64,000 nucleotides of DNA from Chitinophaga parva (GTDB taxonomy: Bacteria; Bacteroidota; Bacteroidia; Chitinophagales; Chitinophagaceae), in assembly GCF_003071345.1 (NCBI RefSeq), contig NZ_QCYK01000002.1, positions 1,426,001 to 1,490,000 of the forward strand, read 5' to 3'. The notes under the pieces are model-generated. The model ran no database searches, was not told the origin of the DNA, and worked only from the letters and a program-made list of their open reading frames with translations. A program made the position numbers and the translations under genes. Positions 43,450 to 49,869 of this stretch are shown here, piece after piece (position 1 is the stretch's first letter; each line of letters opens with the position of its first letter).

Positions 43450-43896
43450 ATGGAAAAGCAGATCCGTCACAGCATTTTCTTTCCCCAGCAACCGGAGCAG
43501 GTGTGGGAGTTTATTACTGATGCAGAATTGATCGCCCAGTGGCTTATGCCCAATGATTTTAAGCCCCTCCCGGGTCATGAGTTCACCTTCCGCATATCGC
43601 CCATGCCCCAGTTTGATTTTGACGGTATCGTGTATTGCAAGGTGCTGGAAATTGCGGCCCCGCATAAGCTCTCTTATTCCTGGAAAGGCGGGCCCGGCGA
43701 TGGCAGTACCAACCTTGATTCCGTGGTGACCATCACCCTCAGCCCCAAAGAAAAAGGTACTGAAATGACGCTGGTGCACGACCGGTTTAAGGTGCTGGAA
43801 AATCTCCGGATCTTTGACGCCATGGATAAAGGCTGGCTGCAGAATATGCACAAAATGGCAGCAGGCCTGCAAGCCCGCCACCAGACTGTATCCTGA
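43450..43896 (+). CDS. SRPBCC/AHSA1-type protein
   Basis: 148 residues of the START-like fold: 'IRHSIFFPQQPEQVWEFITDAELIAQWLMP' at the start, 'FKPLPGHEFTFRI', and the terminal helix 'DKGWLQNMHKMAAGL'. AHSA1-like proteins in bacteria bind small hydrophobic ligands and are frequently controlled by ArsR-family repressors. No ArsR gene adjoins it, yet its promoter carries twin palindromes of operator type. Function unknown. Cytoplasmic. Confidence 0.85.
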   Translation: MEKQIRHSIFFPQQPEQVWEFITDAELIAQWLMPNDFKPLPGHEFTFRISPMPQFDFDGIVYCKVLEIAAPHKLSYSWKGGPGDGSTNLDSVVTITLSPKEKGTEMTLVHDRFKVLENLRIFDAMDKGWLQNMHKMAAGLQARHQTVS

Positions 43897-43906
43897 GCAC
43901 CGTGTT

Positions 43907-44045
43907 GGGAACATGCCTCGGGATCCGGCCATCTTACGATGGGTGCTGCCAGGGATATGTTTTCAGGATCCGGGCATTTGCGATGGCTTTCATCGGGAGC
44001 ATACCTTCGGGATCTCAGGAGTATACCTTCAGGATCTGCCCATTC
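43907..44045. repeat. Degenerate tandem repeat running into the SDR gene's 3' end
   Basis: Four related units with the core GGGA-n-AT-n-CCTTC-n-GGATC begin near 43907, 43952, 43995 and 44018. The last two, 22 bp apart, differ at only a few positions. The last unit codes the final residues and stop of the SDR gene, so the repeats seem to have spread outward from that gene's end. Confidence 0.55.
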
Positions 44046-44620
44046 ACGGCGCCTTCCGTGCTGAGGATGTAGGCGTTTACCAGCTTGTCCATCGGTACCA
44101 GGTTATAGCCCGGGAAGAAAGCGCCATAACGGTCCTTGCTGTCTTCCACCAGCCCGGGGCTTACGGCGTTGATGCGCCTTTGCCCTTTCAGTTCCTGCGC
44201 GGCGCCCAGCACAAAACTGTTCACCGCACCATTGAGCATGGCCACGCACGTGCCGTTGCGCGCGGGGTGCTGTGCGGCTATGCCACTGGTAAGTGTGAAG
44301 GAGCCGCCCTCCTGCAACCAGGTTTTACCCAGCAATACCAGGTTTACCTGCCCCAGTAACTTGCCTTCTATCCCCGGCATCATCATCGCGCTGGTCATGG
44401 TCTCAAATGGGCCATAGTAGCCCGTTCCGGCGGTGCAGATGCAGGCGTCCACCATGCCGGTGCTGGTGAACATGGCGGTAATGCTGGCTGGCTGACTGAT
44501 GTCCACCTGCACATCGCCGCTATTCCTGCCGGCAACGACCACCGCATGCCCACGCTGGCGGAAAGCTGCGCACACACGCTGCCCGATGGTGCCCTGCCCA
44601 CCGATCACTAAAATTTTCAT
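44015..44620 (-). CDS. Short-chain dehydrogenase-like protein
   Basis: 201 residues. Rossmann start 'KILVIGGQGTIGQRV' with GxxGxxG-like GGQGTIG, a short 'VDISQPASI' acidic strand and 'CTAGTGYYGPF'. The classical Tyr-x-x-x-Lys is not apparent: the segment after 'TSGIAAQHPARNG' has no Tyr-Lys pair, as in several atypical SDRs. Length is at the short end of the family. It ends within a degenerate repeat. Divergent or co-directional partners are the AraC gene 59 bp upstream on the same strand, suggesting regulation by it. Confidence 0.8.
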   Translation of the reverse strand: MKILVIGGQGTIGQRVCAAFRQRGHAVVVAGRNSGDVQVDISQPASITAMFTSTGMVDACICTAGTGYYGPFETMTSAMMMPGIEGKLLGQVNLVLLGKTWLQEGGSFTLTSGIAAQHPARNGTCVAMLNGAVNSFVLGAAQELKGQRRINAVSPGLVEDSKDRYGAFFPGYNLVPMDKLVNAYILSTEGAVNGQILKVYS

Positions 44621-44679
44621 GGTAAAATATTTACTGCAAAGTTGCAGCGTGGCAGCCCCTGGCTGTTAACCCGGATGGC

Positions 44680-45537
44680 TCAATCCATAGCAATTTTGGC
44701 TCTTTCCCGGGCCGGGGTATACCCATAGTTGCTTTTATAAAGCCGTATAAAATAAGAGGTACTCTCAAAGCCGCAGTCCGCCGCAATTTCCGTCACTTGC
44801 TTGTGGGTGTGCTGCAACAGCATGCGCGCATGCTGCAGCCGTTGCTGGTTGATCCACTGGCGTGGTGCACATTGATAGCGCTGCTGGAAATCGCGCTTGA
44901 ACTTGGCCAGGCTGCAATTAGCCAGGGCCGCCAGTTCTGCAATGCTCACCGGTTGCAATAGGTATTCCCGCACAATGTGATCAATATCGGTAGGTTCCGC
45001 GCGAATGGCAGCCTGTATGAAGGCCTGTACCTGGTGGCCCTGTGGGCCGGAAAGCAGCAGCCATAAGATCTCCTGCTGTTTCAAGGGCAGGAGCGTTTCC
45101 AGGTGCAATGGCGGCCGGGAAAAATATTGCCGGAAACCCTCCTTAAATGCATTGACCAGCGGGGTGGCTGGGAACACCAGGCAGCGGCCGTCCGGTAAGG
45201 TAGTGCCGGCGCGGCTTTGTGCGGTCATGCTGCGTAGCAATTGGCCCGGCGGGAAAAGCATCAGCGCTTCAAAGTCCAGCCCCTCTTCAATATATTCCGC
45301 CATCACGTAAATGCCTTTGCGCAGCAGGAACACTTCTCCCGGCGATACGCGCACTGTTTCATGGGCAAAGTGGAGCAGCTTTACACCTTTGAGCACAAAG
45401 ATGAGGGTATGCTCGGTCATCATTACCGTGCGTCTGCCCGCGGTGGATTCCTGTTTCAGCTTGGCAAATGTTTCCGTGGCGCTGGCCAGGAAAGAAGCGT
45501 CTGTAGCGGAAGGAGGCGGTGGAAAACGGTGTAGCAT
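44680..45537 (-). CDS. AraC family transcriptional regulator
   Basis: 285 residues. N-terminal ligand or cupin-like part (about 25-150, 'TLIFVLKGVKLLHFAHETVRVSPGEVFLLRKG'-like strands). The C-terminal double helix-turn-helix spans about 190-283: 'SIAELAALANCSLAKFKRDFQQ', 'YQCAPRQWINQQRLQHARMLLQ' and 'KQVTEIAADCGFESTSYFIRLYKSNYGYTP'. It is followed on the same strand by an SDR gene and preceded 15 bp upstream by an HxlR gene, so two regulators may be in one transcript. Inducer unknown. Confidence 0.92.
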   Translation of the reverse strand: MLHRFPPPPSATDASFLASATETFAKLKQESTAGRRTVMMTEHTLIFVLKGVKLLHFAHETVRVSPGEVFLLRKGIYVMAEYIEEGLDFEALMLFPPGQLLRSMTAQSRAGTTLPDGRCLVFPATPLVNAFKEGFRQYFSRPPLHLETLLPLKQQEILWLLLSGPQGHQVQAFIQAAIRAEPTDIDHIVREYLLQPVSIAELAALANCSLAKFKRDFQQRYQCAPRQWINQQRLQHARMLLQHTHKQVTEIAADCGFESTSYFIRLYKSNYGYTPARERAKIAMD

Positions 45538-45552
45538 GTAATAAAGGTATTG

Positions 45553-45891
45553 TTATTTCCCCATGATCTTTTTGCGATGGGCCAGGCCCCAGTAGTGCAG
45601 GGCATCCATCACGTTCTCCAGGGATCTCCCATGTGCAGTGATCGTGTATTCCACGGTGGGCGGAAAGGTGCTGTAGATCTCCCGTTTCACGAGTTTGTTA
45701 GCCTCCAGGTTCTTCAGTTCTTTCGATAGCATCCGGTCAGAAATGCCGGTTACTTCTTTGGCGATCTGTCCAAAGCGTTTGGGCCCGGTGGACAGGGAGA
45801 AAAGGATAAGCATTTTCCACCTGCCTTCCAGGGCTTCCAGCGCATCACGTATGGACAGCATATTTTTCGGGCATCCGCCTTTTGTCAGCAT
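45553..45891 (-). CDS. HxlR family regulator, second copy
   Basis: 112 residues. The conserved CP near the N-terminus (Cys7 in 'KGGCPKN'), 'LEGRWKMLILFSLSTGPKRFGQIAKE' and 'ISDRMLSKELKNLEANKLVKRE' match HxlR proteins. As at 15625, the Cys is a candidate electrophile sensor. It is divergent from the DoxX-like gene with a nested operator between, and that gene is followed by an NmrA protein paralogous to the one at 14670. This gives the same arrangement as the first module with DoxX added. Confidence 0.9.
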   Translation of the reverse strand: MLTKGGCPKNMLSIRDALEALEGRWKMLILFSLSTGPKRFGQIAKEVTGISDRMLSKELKNLEANKLVKREIYSTFPPTVEYTITAHGRSLENVMDALHYWGLAHRKKIMGK

Positions 45892-45915
45892 ATTTTATTT
45901 TTTAGCCTGGCTGCG

Positions 45916-45972
45916 TTACTAACTTCTGTGTAAGTACTAACCAGGTGTATAGTACTTATGTTTGGTTAGTAA
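45916..45972. promoter_or_regulatory. Nested palindromic operator before the second HxlR module
   Basis: Inner arms TAAGTACT (45931-45938) and AGTACTTA (45951-45958) are perfect 8-bp complements. Outer arms TTACTAAC (45916-45923) and GTTAGTAA (45965-45972) are also perfect, with almost the same centre (about 45944). GTAAGTAC at 45930-45937 is the exact complement of the half-site at 15583 and 15601. Confidence 0.6.
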
Positions 45973-46003
45973 AGGTGCTTAGTTTTGTGCAGTTACCAAA
46001 AAA

Positions 46004-46423
46004 ATGATCGGTCCCATGACAATGACATCTCCATTAAAGACCCTGCACATAGCGCTATGGGTGGTGCAGGTAGTGCTGGCCGCCACGTTTGCCTGGGCGG
46101 CTGTTATGAAATTAAGCACACCCATCCCACAACTGGCGGTGATGTGGCCCTGGGTAGGGCAGGTATCGTCACTGCTGGTAAAAGGCACCGGCATTATAGA
46201 CCTGTTAGGAGGCCTGGGCCTGGTGCTGCCGGCGGCCCTGCGCGTGAAGCCACTACTCACGCCCCTGGCGGCACTGGGCCTGGTGTTGTTGATGGTTTGC
46301 GCAATAGTGTTTCATGTGATGAGGGGGGAGGCACACCTGACCGGATTTAATATTGTCGTGGTATTGCTCTGTATTTTTGTGGCCTGGGGCCGGTATAAAA
46401 GGGCGCCGGTAAGCCCGCGTTAA
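46004..46423 (+). CDS. DoxX-like membrane protein
   Basis: 139 residues, four predicted membrane spans (about 14-35, 48-70, 75-95, 105-128). Features are 'WVVQVVLAATFAWAAVMKL' and 'GTGIIDLLGGLGLVLPAALRV', the DoxX family pattern. A -7-like TAGTTTTG lies at 45980-45987, 16 bp before the ATG. DoxX proteins are often controlled by redox-sensing repressors; here the HxlR gene is divergent across a palindromic operator. Exact function unknown. Confidence 0.85.
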   Translation: MIGPMTMTSPLKTLHIALWVVQVVLAATFAWAAVMKLSTPIPQLAVMWPWVGQVSSLLVKGTGIIDLLGGLGLVLPAALRVKPLLTPLAALGLVLLMVCAIVFHVMRGEAHLTGFNIVVVLLCIFVAWGRYKRAPVSPR

Positions 46424-46484
46424 AATCGGCTACAACAATCGTAGATCAGGCTACGTGCGGGCGTTTTGATTGGCGGACTTTTGT

Positions 46485-46506
46485 AATACCAAACTAAAAT
46501 GGTATT
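46485..46506. promoter_or_regulatory. Palindrome immediately before the second NmrA-type gene
   Basis: AATACCA at 46485-46491 and TGGTATT at 46500-46506 are perfect complements across 8 bp, ending 1 bp before the preferred ATG at 46508. The site swallows an upstream ATG at 46499. It resembles the TATACCAA/TTGGTATA pair at 24731. Confidence 0.4.
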
Positions 46507-46507
46507 T

Positions 46508-47389
46508 ATGAAAGTAATAGTAACAGGTTCTTTGGGCAATGTAGCCAAACCCCTGGTGCAGACACTGGCGCAGCAGGGGCATGATGTAACTGTGATCAGC
46601 AGCAGCCCGGATAAGCAGGCGGCCATTGAAGCGATTGGCGCCAGCGCGGCCATTGGCGTTGTAAATGACGTGGCTTTCCTGGAGAAAACGTTCCAGGGTG
46701 CGGAAGCAGTGTTTGCCATGATACCGCCCAACCATGCTACCCACGACCTGCGCGCCTACTACCGTGATGTGGCAGGCAATTATGCACAGGCAACCCGCAA
46801 GGCAGGTGTAAAACACATCGTTCACCTGAGCAGTTATGGCGCCCACCTGGACCATGGCACAGGCATTATCCTGGGAGCGCACGATGCTGAGCAAATACTC
46901 AACACACTGAACGATATAACGGTTACGCACCTACGTCCCGGCTATTTTGCCACGAACCTCTTTGCCTATGTGGGCATGATCAAAAGTGCTGGTTTCATGG
47001 CTTCTAATCATGGGGATAATGACCGCATCCTGCTGGTGCACCCGCGCGATATCGCCGCTGCCGCCGCCGCTGCATTCAATAACAGGGTACCCGGCCGCAG
47101 CATCCGTTACGTGGTAAGTGAAGAGCACACCTGCCAGGAAATTGCGCAGGCATTAGGCGCCGCCATTGGCAAGCCGGATCTTACCTGGAAAACCTTCCCG
47201 GACGAGCAGGTGCTGCAAAGCCTGCTGGGCGCTGGTTTGCCGGAGCATTTTGCGGTAAACCTCGTTGAGCTGGGCAGTGCCATCCACACTGGCCTGCTGG
47301 AGGAAGACTATATCCATCACAAGCCCTTCGTGGGAACAACCACGCTGGCGGATGTGGCAAAGGAATTTGCAGCGGTGTACCATCAATAA
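46508..47389 (+). CDS. NmrA-type NAD(P)-binding protein, paralogue of the gene at 14670
   Basis: 293 residues from ATG 46508, which puts the Rossmann strand 'KVIVTGSLGN' first, as in the paralogue; an ATG 9 bp upstream lies inside a palindrome. Shared segments with the protein at 14670 include 'TGSLGN', 'AAIG-VND', 'SSYGAHLDHGTGII/SSIGAHLESGTGMI' and the C-terminal 'AKEF'. Probably an NAD(P)H-dependent quinone or electrophile reductase controlled by the divergent HxlR. A second copy of its tail lies 25 bp after the stop, the trace of a duplication. Confidence 0.8.
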   Translation: MKVIVTGSLGNVAKPLVQTLAQQGHDVTVISSSPDKQAAIEAIGASAAIGVVNDVAFLEKTFQGAEAVFAMIPPNHATHDLRAYYRDVAGNYAQATRKAGVKHIVHLSSYGAHLDHGTGIILGAHDAEQILNTLNDITVTHLRPGYFATNLFAYVGMIKSAGFMASNHGDNDRILLVHPRDIAAAAAAAFNNRVPGRSIRYVVSEEHTCQEIAQALGAAIGKPDLTWKTFPDEQVLQSLLGAGLPEHFAVNLVELGSAIHTGLLEEDYIHHKPFVGTTTLADVAKEFAAVYHQ

Positions 47390-47401
47390 ACGATACCGTG
47401 C

Positions 47402-47465
47402 CCACCGGGAAGACCACGCTGGCGGATGTGGCAAAGGAATTTGCACCAGTGTATGTTTCAAAACT
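47402..47465 (+). pseudogene. Remnant of a duplicated NmrA-type gene tail
   Basis: A 32-nt stretch at 47414-47445 is identical to 47340-47371 inside the preceding gene. In frame it reads 'TTLADVAKEFAPVY', the same tail as the intact gene, preceded by 'TGK' and followed by different residues. It lies after the stop codon, so it is a leftover from a deleted or unequally recombined copy. Confidence 0.75.
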
Positions 47466-47483
47466 TCTTCCGCATTCATTATA

Positions 47484-47511
47484 AAGGCCTGCATCTGTGC
47501 AGGCCTTTTTT
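47484..47511 (+). terminator. Rho-independent terminator after the NmrA-type gene
   Basis: AAGGCCTGCA at 47484-47493, loop TCTG, exact complement TGCAGGCCTT at 47498-47507, then TTTT. Confidence 0.88.
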
Positions 47512-47576
47512 ATTGCCACCTAATTTAACCACCAGCTAAACCCTACATTTTTTTCCAAAAAACTTCCACAAAAAAT

Positions 47577-47621
47577 TTTGCGCATCCGATTGGTTGCTTA
47601 TATTTGCAACTGAACGGTTGC
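47577..47621 (+). promoter_or_regulatory. Promoter and ArsR operator
   Basis: TTTG at 47577-47580, 18-bp spacer, TATATTTG at 47599-47606. GCAAC and GTTGC (47606-47621) form a symmetric site of 5-bp arms around 6 bp at the predicted start of transcription. The arrangement suggests autoregulation by the ArsR gene at 47637. Confidence 0.65.
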
Positions 47622-47636
47622 GTAAATTATACAGTT

Positions 47637-47957
47637 ATGAGACGAGATATATTCCAGGCCATTGCAGACCCCACGCGGCGCGCCATCCTGGCCCTGCTGG
47701 CCCTGCAGGCCATGACGCCCAACGGGCTGGCAGAACATTTCCAGACCACCCGCCAGGCCGTGTCTAAACACCTGCAGATCCTGGCAGAATGTGAAGTAGT
47801 GACCTCCCAGCAGCAAGGCCGGGAAGTGTATTACCACCTGGAAGCAAAGAAAATGGAGGAGATCGATAAATGGCTAGAGCAGTTCCGGAAACTATGGGAG
47901 AACCGCTTTGAACAACTGGATCAAGTATTGTTGAACCTGAAAAATAAAAAACGATGA
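47637..47957 (+). CDS. ArsR family transcriptional regulator
   Basis: 106 residues from ATG 47637. Winged helix: 'FQAIADPTRRAILALLALQAMTPNGLAEHFQTTRQAVSKHLQILAECEVVTSQQQGREVYYHLE', read in parts here; 'TTRQAVSKHLQIL' is the recognition helix. It has no metal-binding Cys pair in helix 3 or 5, so it is a non-metal ArsR of the type that controls SRPBCC genes. It overlaps the SRPBCC-VOC fusion gene by 4 bp (ATGA), and a symmetric site overlies its promoter, so it probably represses its own operon. Confidence 0.93.
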   Translation: MRRDIFQAIADPTRRAILALLALQAMTPNGLAEHFQTTRQAVSKHLQILAECEVVTSQQQGREVYYHLEAKKMEEIDKWLEQFRKLWENRFEQLDQVLLNLKNKKR

Positions 47958-48916
47958 ACAAAGCCATTCTATTCAATTTTATTGTTGACAAGGAGCACAA
48001 CAAGATCAAAGTGGACCGCTCTTTTGATGCCCCGGCAGACCTGGTATGGGCCGCGTGGACAGAGGCGGACATCCTGGACCAATGGTGGGCGCCCAAGCCT
48101 TATAAAAATGAAACCAAGTCCATGGACTTCCGCGTGGGTGGCCGCTGGCTGTACTGCATGCTGAGCCCCAAGGGCGAAAGACACTGGTGCCTGTTCAATT
48201 ATGAAAGCATTACACCCGGAAAACATTACGCCGGCAATGATGCCTTCTGCGACGAGAACGGCGTGGCCAATGACGACAAACCCCGCGTAAGATGGAGTAA
48301 CAGTTTTAAATCGGAAGGTGATAGTACCGTGGTGAATGTGGAGATGGATTTTGAATCGCTCCAGGACCTGGAAGCCATTATCAGCATGGGTTTCCGCGAA
48401 GGCTTTACCATGGGCATGGAAAACCTGGACGAATACATCAAGGCACAGTTTTACCTGCGCAAACAAAAGAAGCCCAACAACCAACCCCGCGTATCCAGCT
48501 ATGTAAACTTCCCGGGCAATACGGAAGAGGCCTTCAACTTCTATCGCTCCGTATTCAAAACTGAATTTGTAAATGGTATACAACGTTTTGATGAAGCGCC
48601 TTCCGATCCGCAGCATCCGCTGTCTGACGCATTGAAGAAAATGATACTTCACGTGGAGCTGCCCCTGCTGGATGGGCACGTGCTCATGGGTACGGATGCA
48701 CCCGGGGAAATGGGCTTTACAGTAACCCAGGGCAATAACATGCATATTAACCTGGAGCCTGCATCCCGCGAAGAAGCAGATCGTATTTTTAATGCATTGT
48801 CTGCCGGGGGCAATATCTCCATGCCACTGCAGGATATGTTCTGGGGCGCTTACTTTGGCAGCTTCACGGATAAATTCGGGATCAACTGGATGGTGAATTA
48901 CCAGCCGGTGGCTTAG
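47954..48916 (+). CDS. SRPBCC-VOC fusion protein
   Basis: 320 residues combining two ligand-binding domains. Residues 1 to about 165 form an AHSA1-like SRPBCC domain ('VDRSFDAPADLVWAAWTEADILDQWWAPKP'-type start, 'MGMENLDEYI' end). Residues about 180-318 form a VOC/PhnB-type domain ('SSYVNFPGNTEEAFNFYRSVF', 'HVELPLLDGHVLMGTDAP', 'GAYFGSFTDKFGINWMVNY'). The metal ligands expected in active VOC enzymes are not obvious, so a binding or resistance role is likely. It is coupled to the ArsR repressor by a 4-bp overlap, so its expression follows the ArsR ligand. Cytoplasmic. Confidence 0.9.
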   Translation: MNKAILFNFIVDKEHNKIKVDRSFDAPADLVWAAWTEADILDQWWAPKPYKNETKSMDFRVGGRWLYCMLSPKGERHWCLFNYESITPGKHYAGNDAFCDENGVANDDKPRVRWSNSFKSEGDSTVVNVEMDFESLQDLEAIISMGFREGFTMGMENLDEYIKAQFYLRKQKKPNNQPRVSSYVNFPGNTEEAFNFYRSVFKTEFVNGIQRFDEAPSDPQHPLSDALKKMILHVELPLLDGHVLMGTDAPGEMGFTVTQGNNMHINLEPASREEADRIFNALSAGGNISMPLQDMFWGAYFGSFTDKFGINWMVNYQPVA

Positions 48917-48940
48917 GTGCAATGCAATCTCCTGCTAAAG

Positions 48941-48967
48941 AAGGCGCGCATTTATTGCGGGCCTTTT
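48941..48967 (+). terminator. Terminator of the ArsR operon, overlapping the decayed hydrolase
   Basis: AAGGCGCGCA (48941-48950) pairs with TGCGGGCCTT (48956-48965) with one mismatch and is followed by a T run. The hairpin contains the last codons of the convergent pseudogene. Confidence 0.7.
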
Positions 48968-49750
48968 TTATTAAATGCCGGCAGCACAAATTTTGCGATC
49001 AGTTCATCTGCCGGTGATTTGGAATTAAAATTTGCGCCGGTGGTCACCACTACCAGGTCCAGGCTGCGGAATACGTAGATCTTCTGGCCACCATTGCCCT
49101 GGGCTGCAAAGCTGTAATAGCGCGTGTTCCCCGCGTCCAGGTACTTGAGCCACCAGAAGTAACCATACGGTATATTTTGCACAACGGAGTGCGGGGCGGT
49201 GGATTCCCTGACCCAAGCTGCCGGTAGGAGCTGCTTACCTTTCCTCCGCCCGTTTTGCAAAAACAGTTGCCCGAACTTGGCCATGTCCCTGGGCGTCAGG
49301 AATACCTGGCAGTAGTTATTTTCATTGGATGGGTCCGGGCGGAAATCCCACCGGAAGTCCTGGATCTGTAAGGGCGCAAAAAGATTTTTAGCGGCATAGG
49401 TGGACAAAGGCATGCCTGCTTTTTGCTGGATGATATAACCCACAGTAATAGGATTGCCGGAGTTGTGACGGCCCACGGTGCCCGGTGTGTCAACCCACCT
49501 GTTGATTGCCATTGTTCAGGAACACATCTTTTGCGGCCGGCCGCAGTGGGTACTTGGCTTTGCCCAGGATGGCGTACAGCAGCGTGTCCCACGGCGATGC
49601 GGCAATATCCAGCGTGCTGCCACCAGCTGCCTCATAACGGCCTTTAAAATCCTTTAGCTGCGCATACGTAGTGTGGTAGCGGCTTTGGGCGAAAAGCGGC
49701 GCTGCCGGCAAAAGGGTGAGCACCAGTGTGAAAAGTATTTTATGCAGCAT
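48952..49750 (-). pseudogene. Decayed serine hydrolase (beta-lactamase family)
   Basis: Two frames that belong to one protein no longer join. The first (49750 to 49490) has a signal peptide ('LLPAAPLFAQ') and the small N-terminal domain up to 'DVFLNNGNQQV', then a stop. The second (49512 to 48952, +1 frame shift) gives the C-terminal part of a beta-lactamase-type fold ('SGNPITVGYIIQQKAGMPL', 'FLTPRDMAKFGQLFLQNGRRKGKQLL', 'YGYFWWLKY', 'GNGGQKIYVF'). The intervening catalytic part with the Ser-x-x-Lys motif is missing, so about 100-150 residues are deleted as well as a frameshift. Not functional. Confidence 0.88.
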
Positions 49751-49869
49751 GATGGGCGGGATGTTTAACGGTGTAGGAAAAATAGGTATTTTAATGTTAT
49801 TTACGCAATCCGTGATACGATTTGCACATTTCTTCCTTCCTGCACCGCTTCCGCTTTATTTTTAACGCT

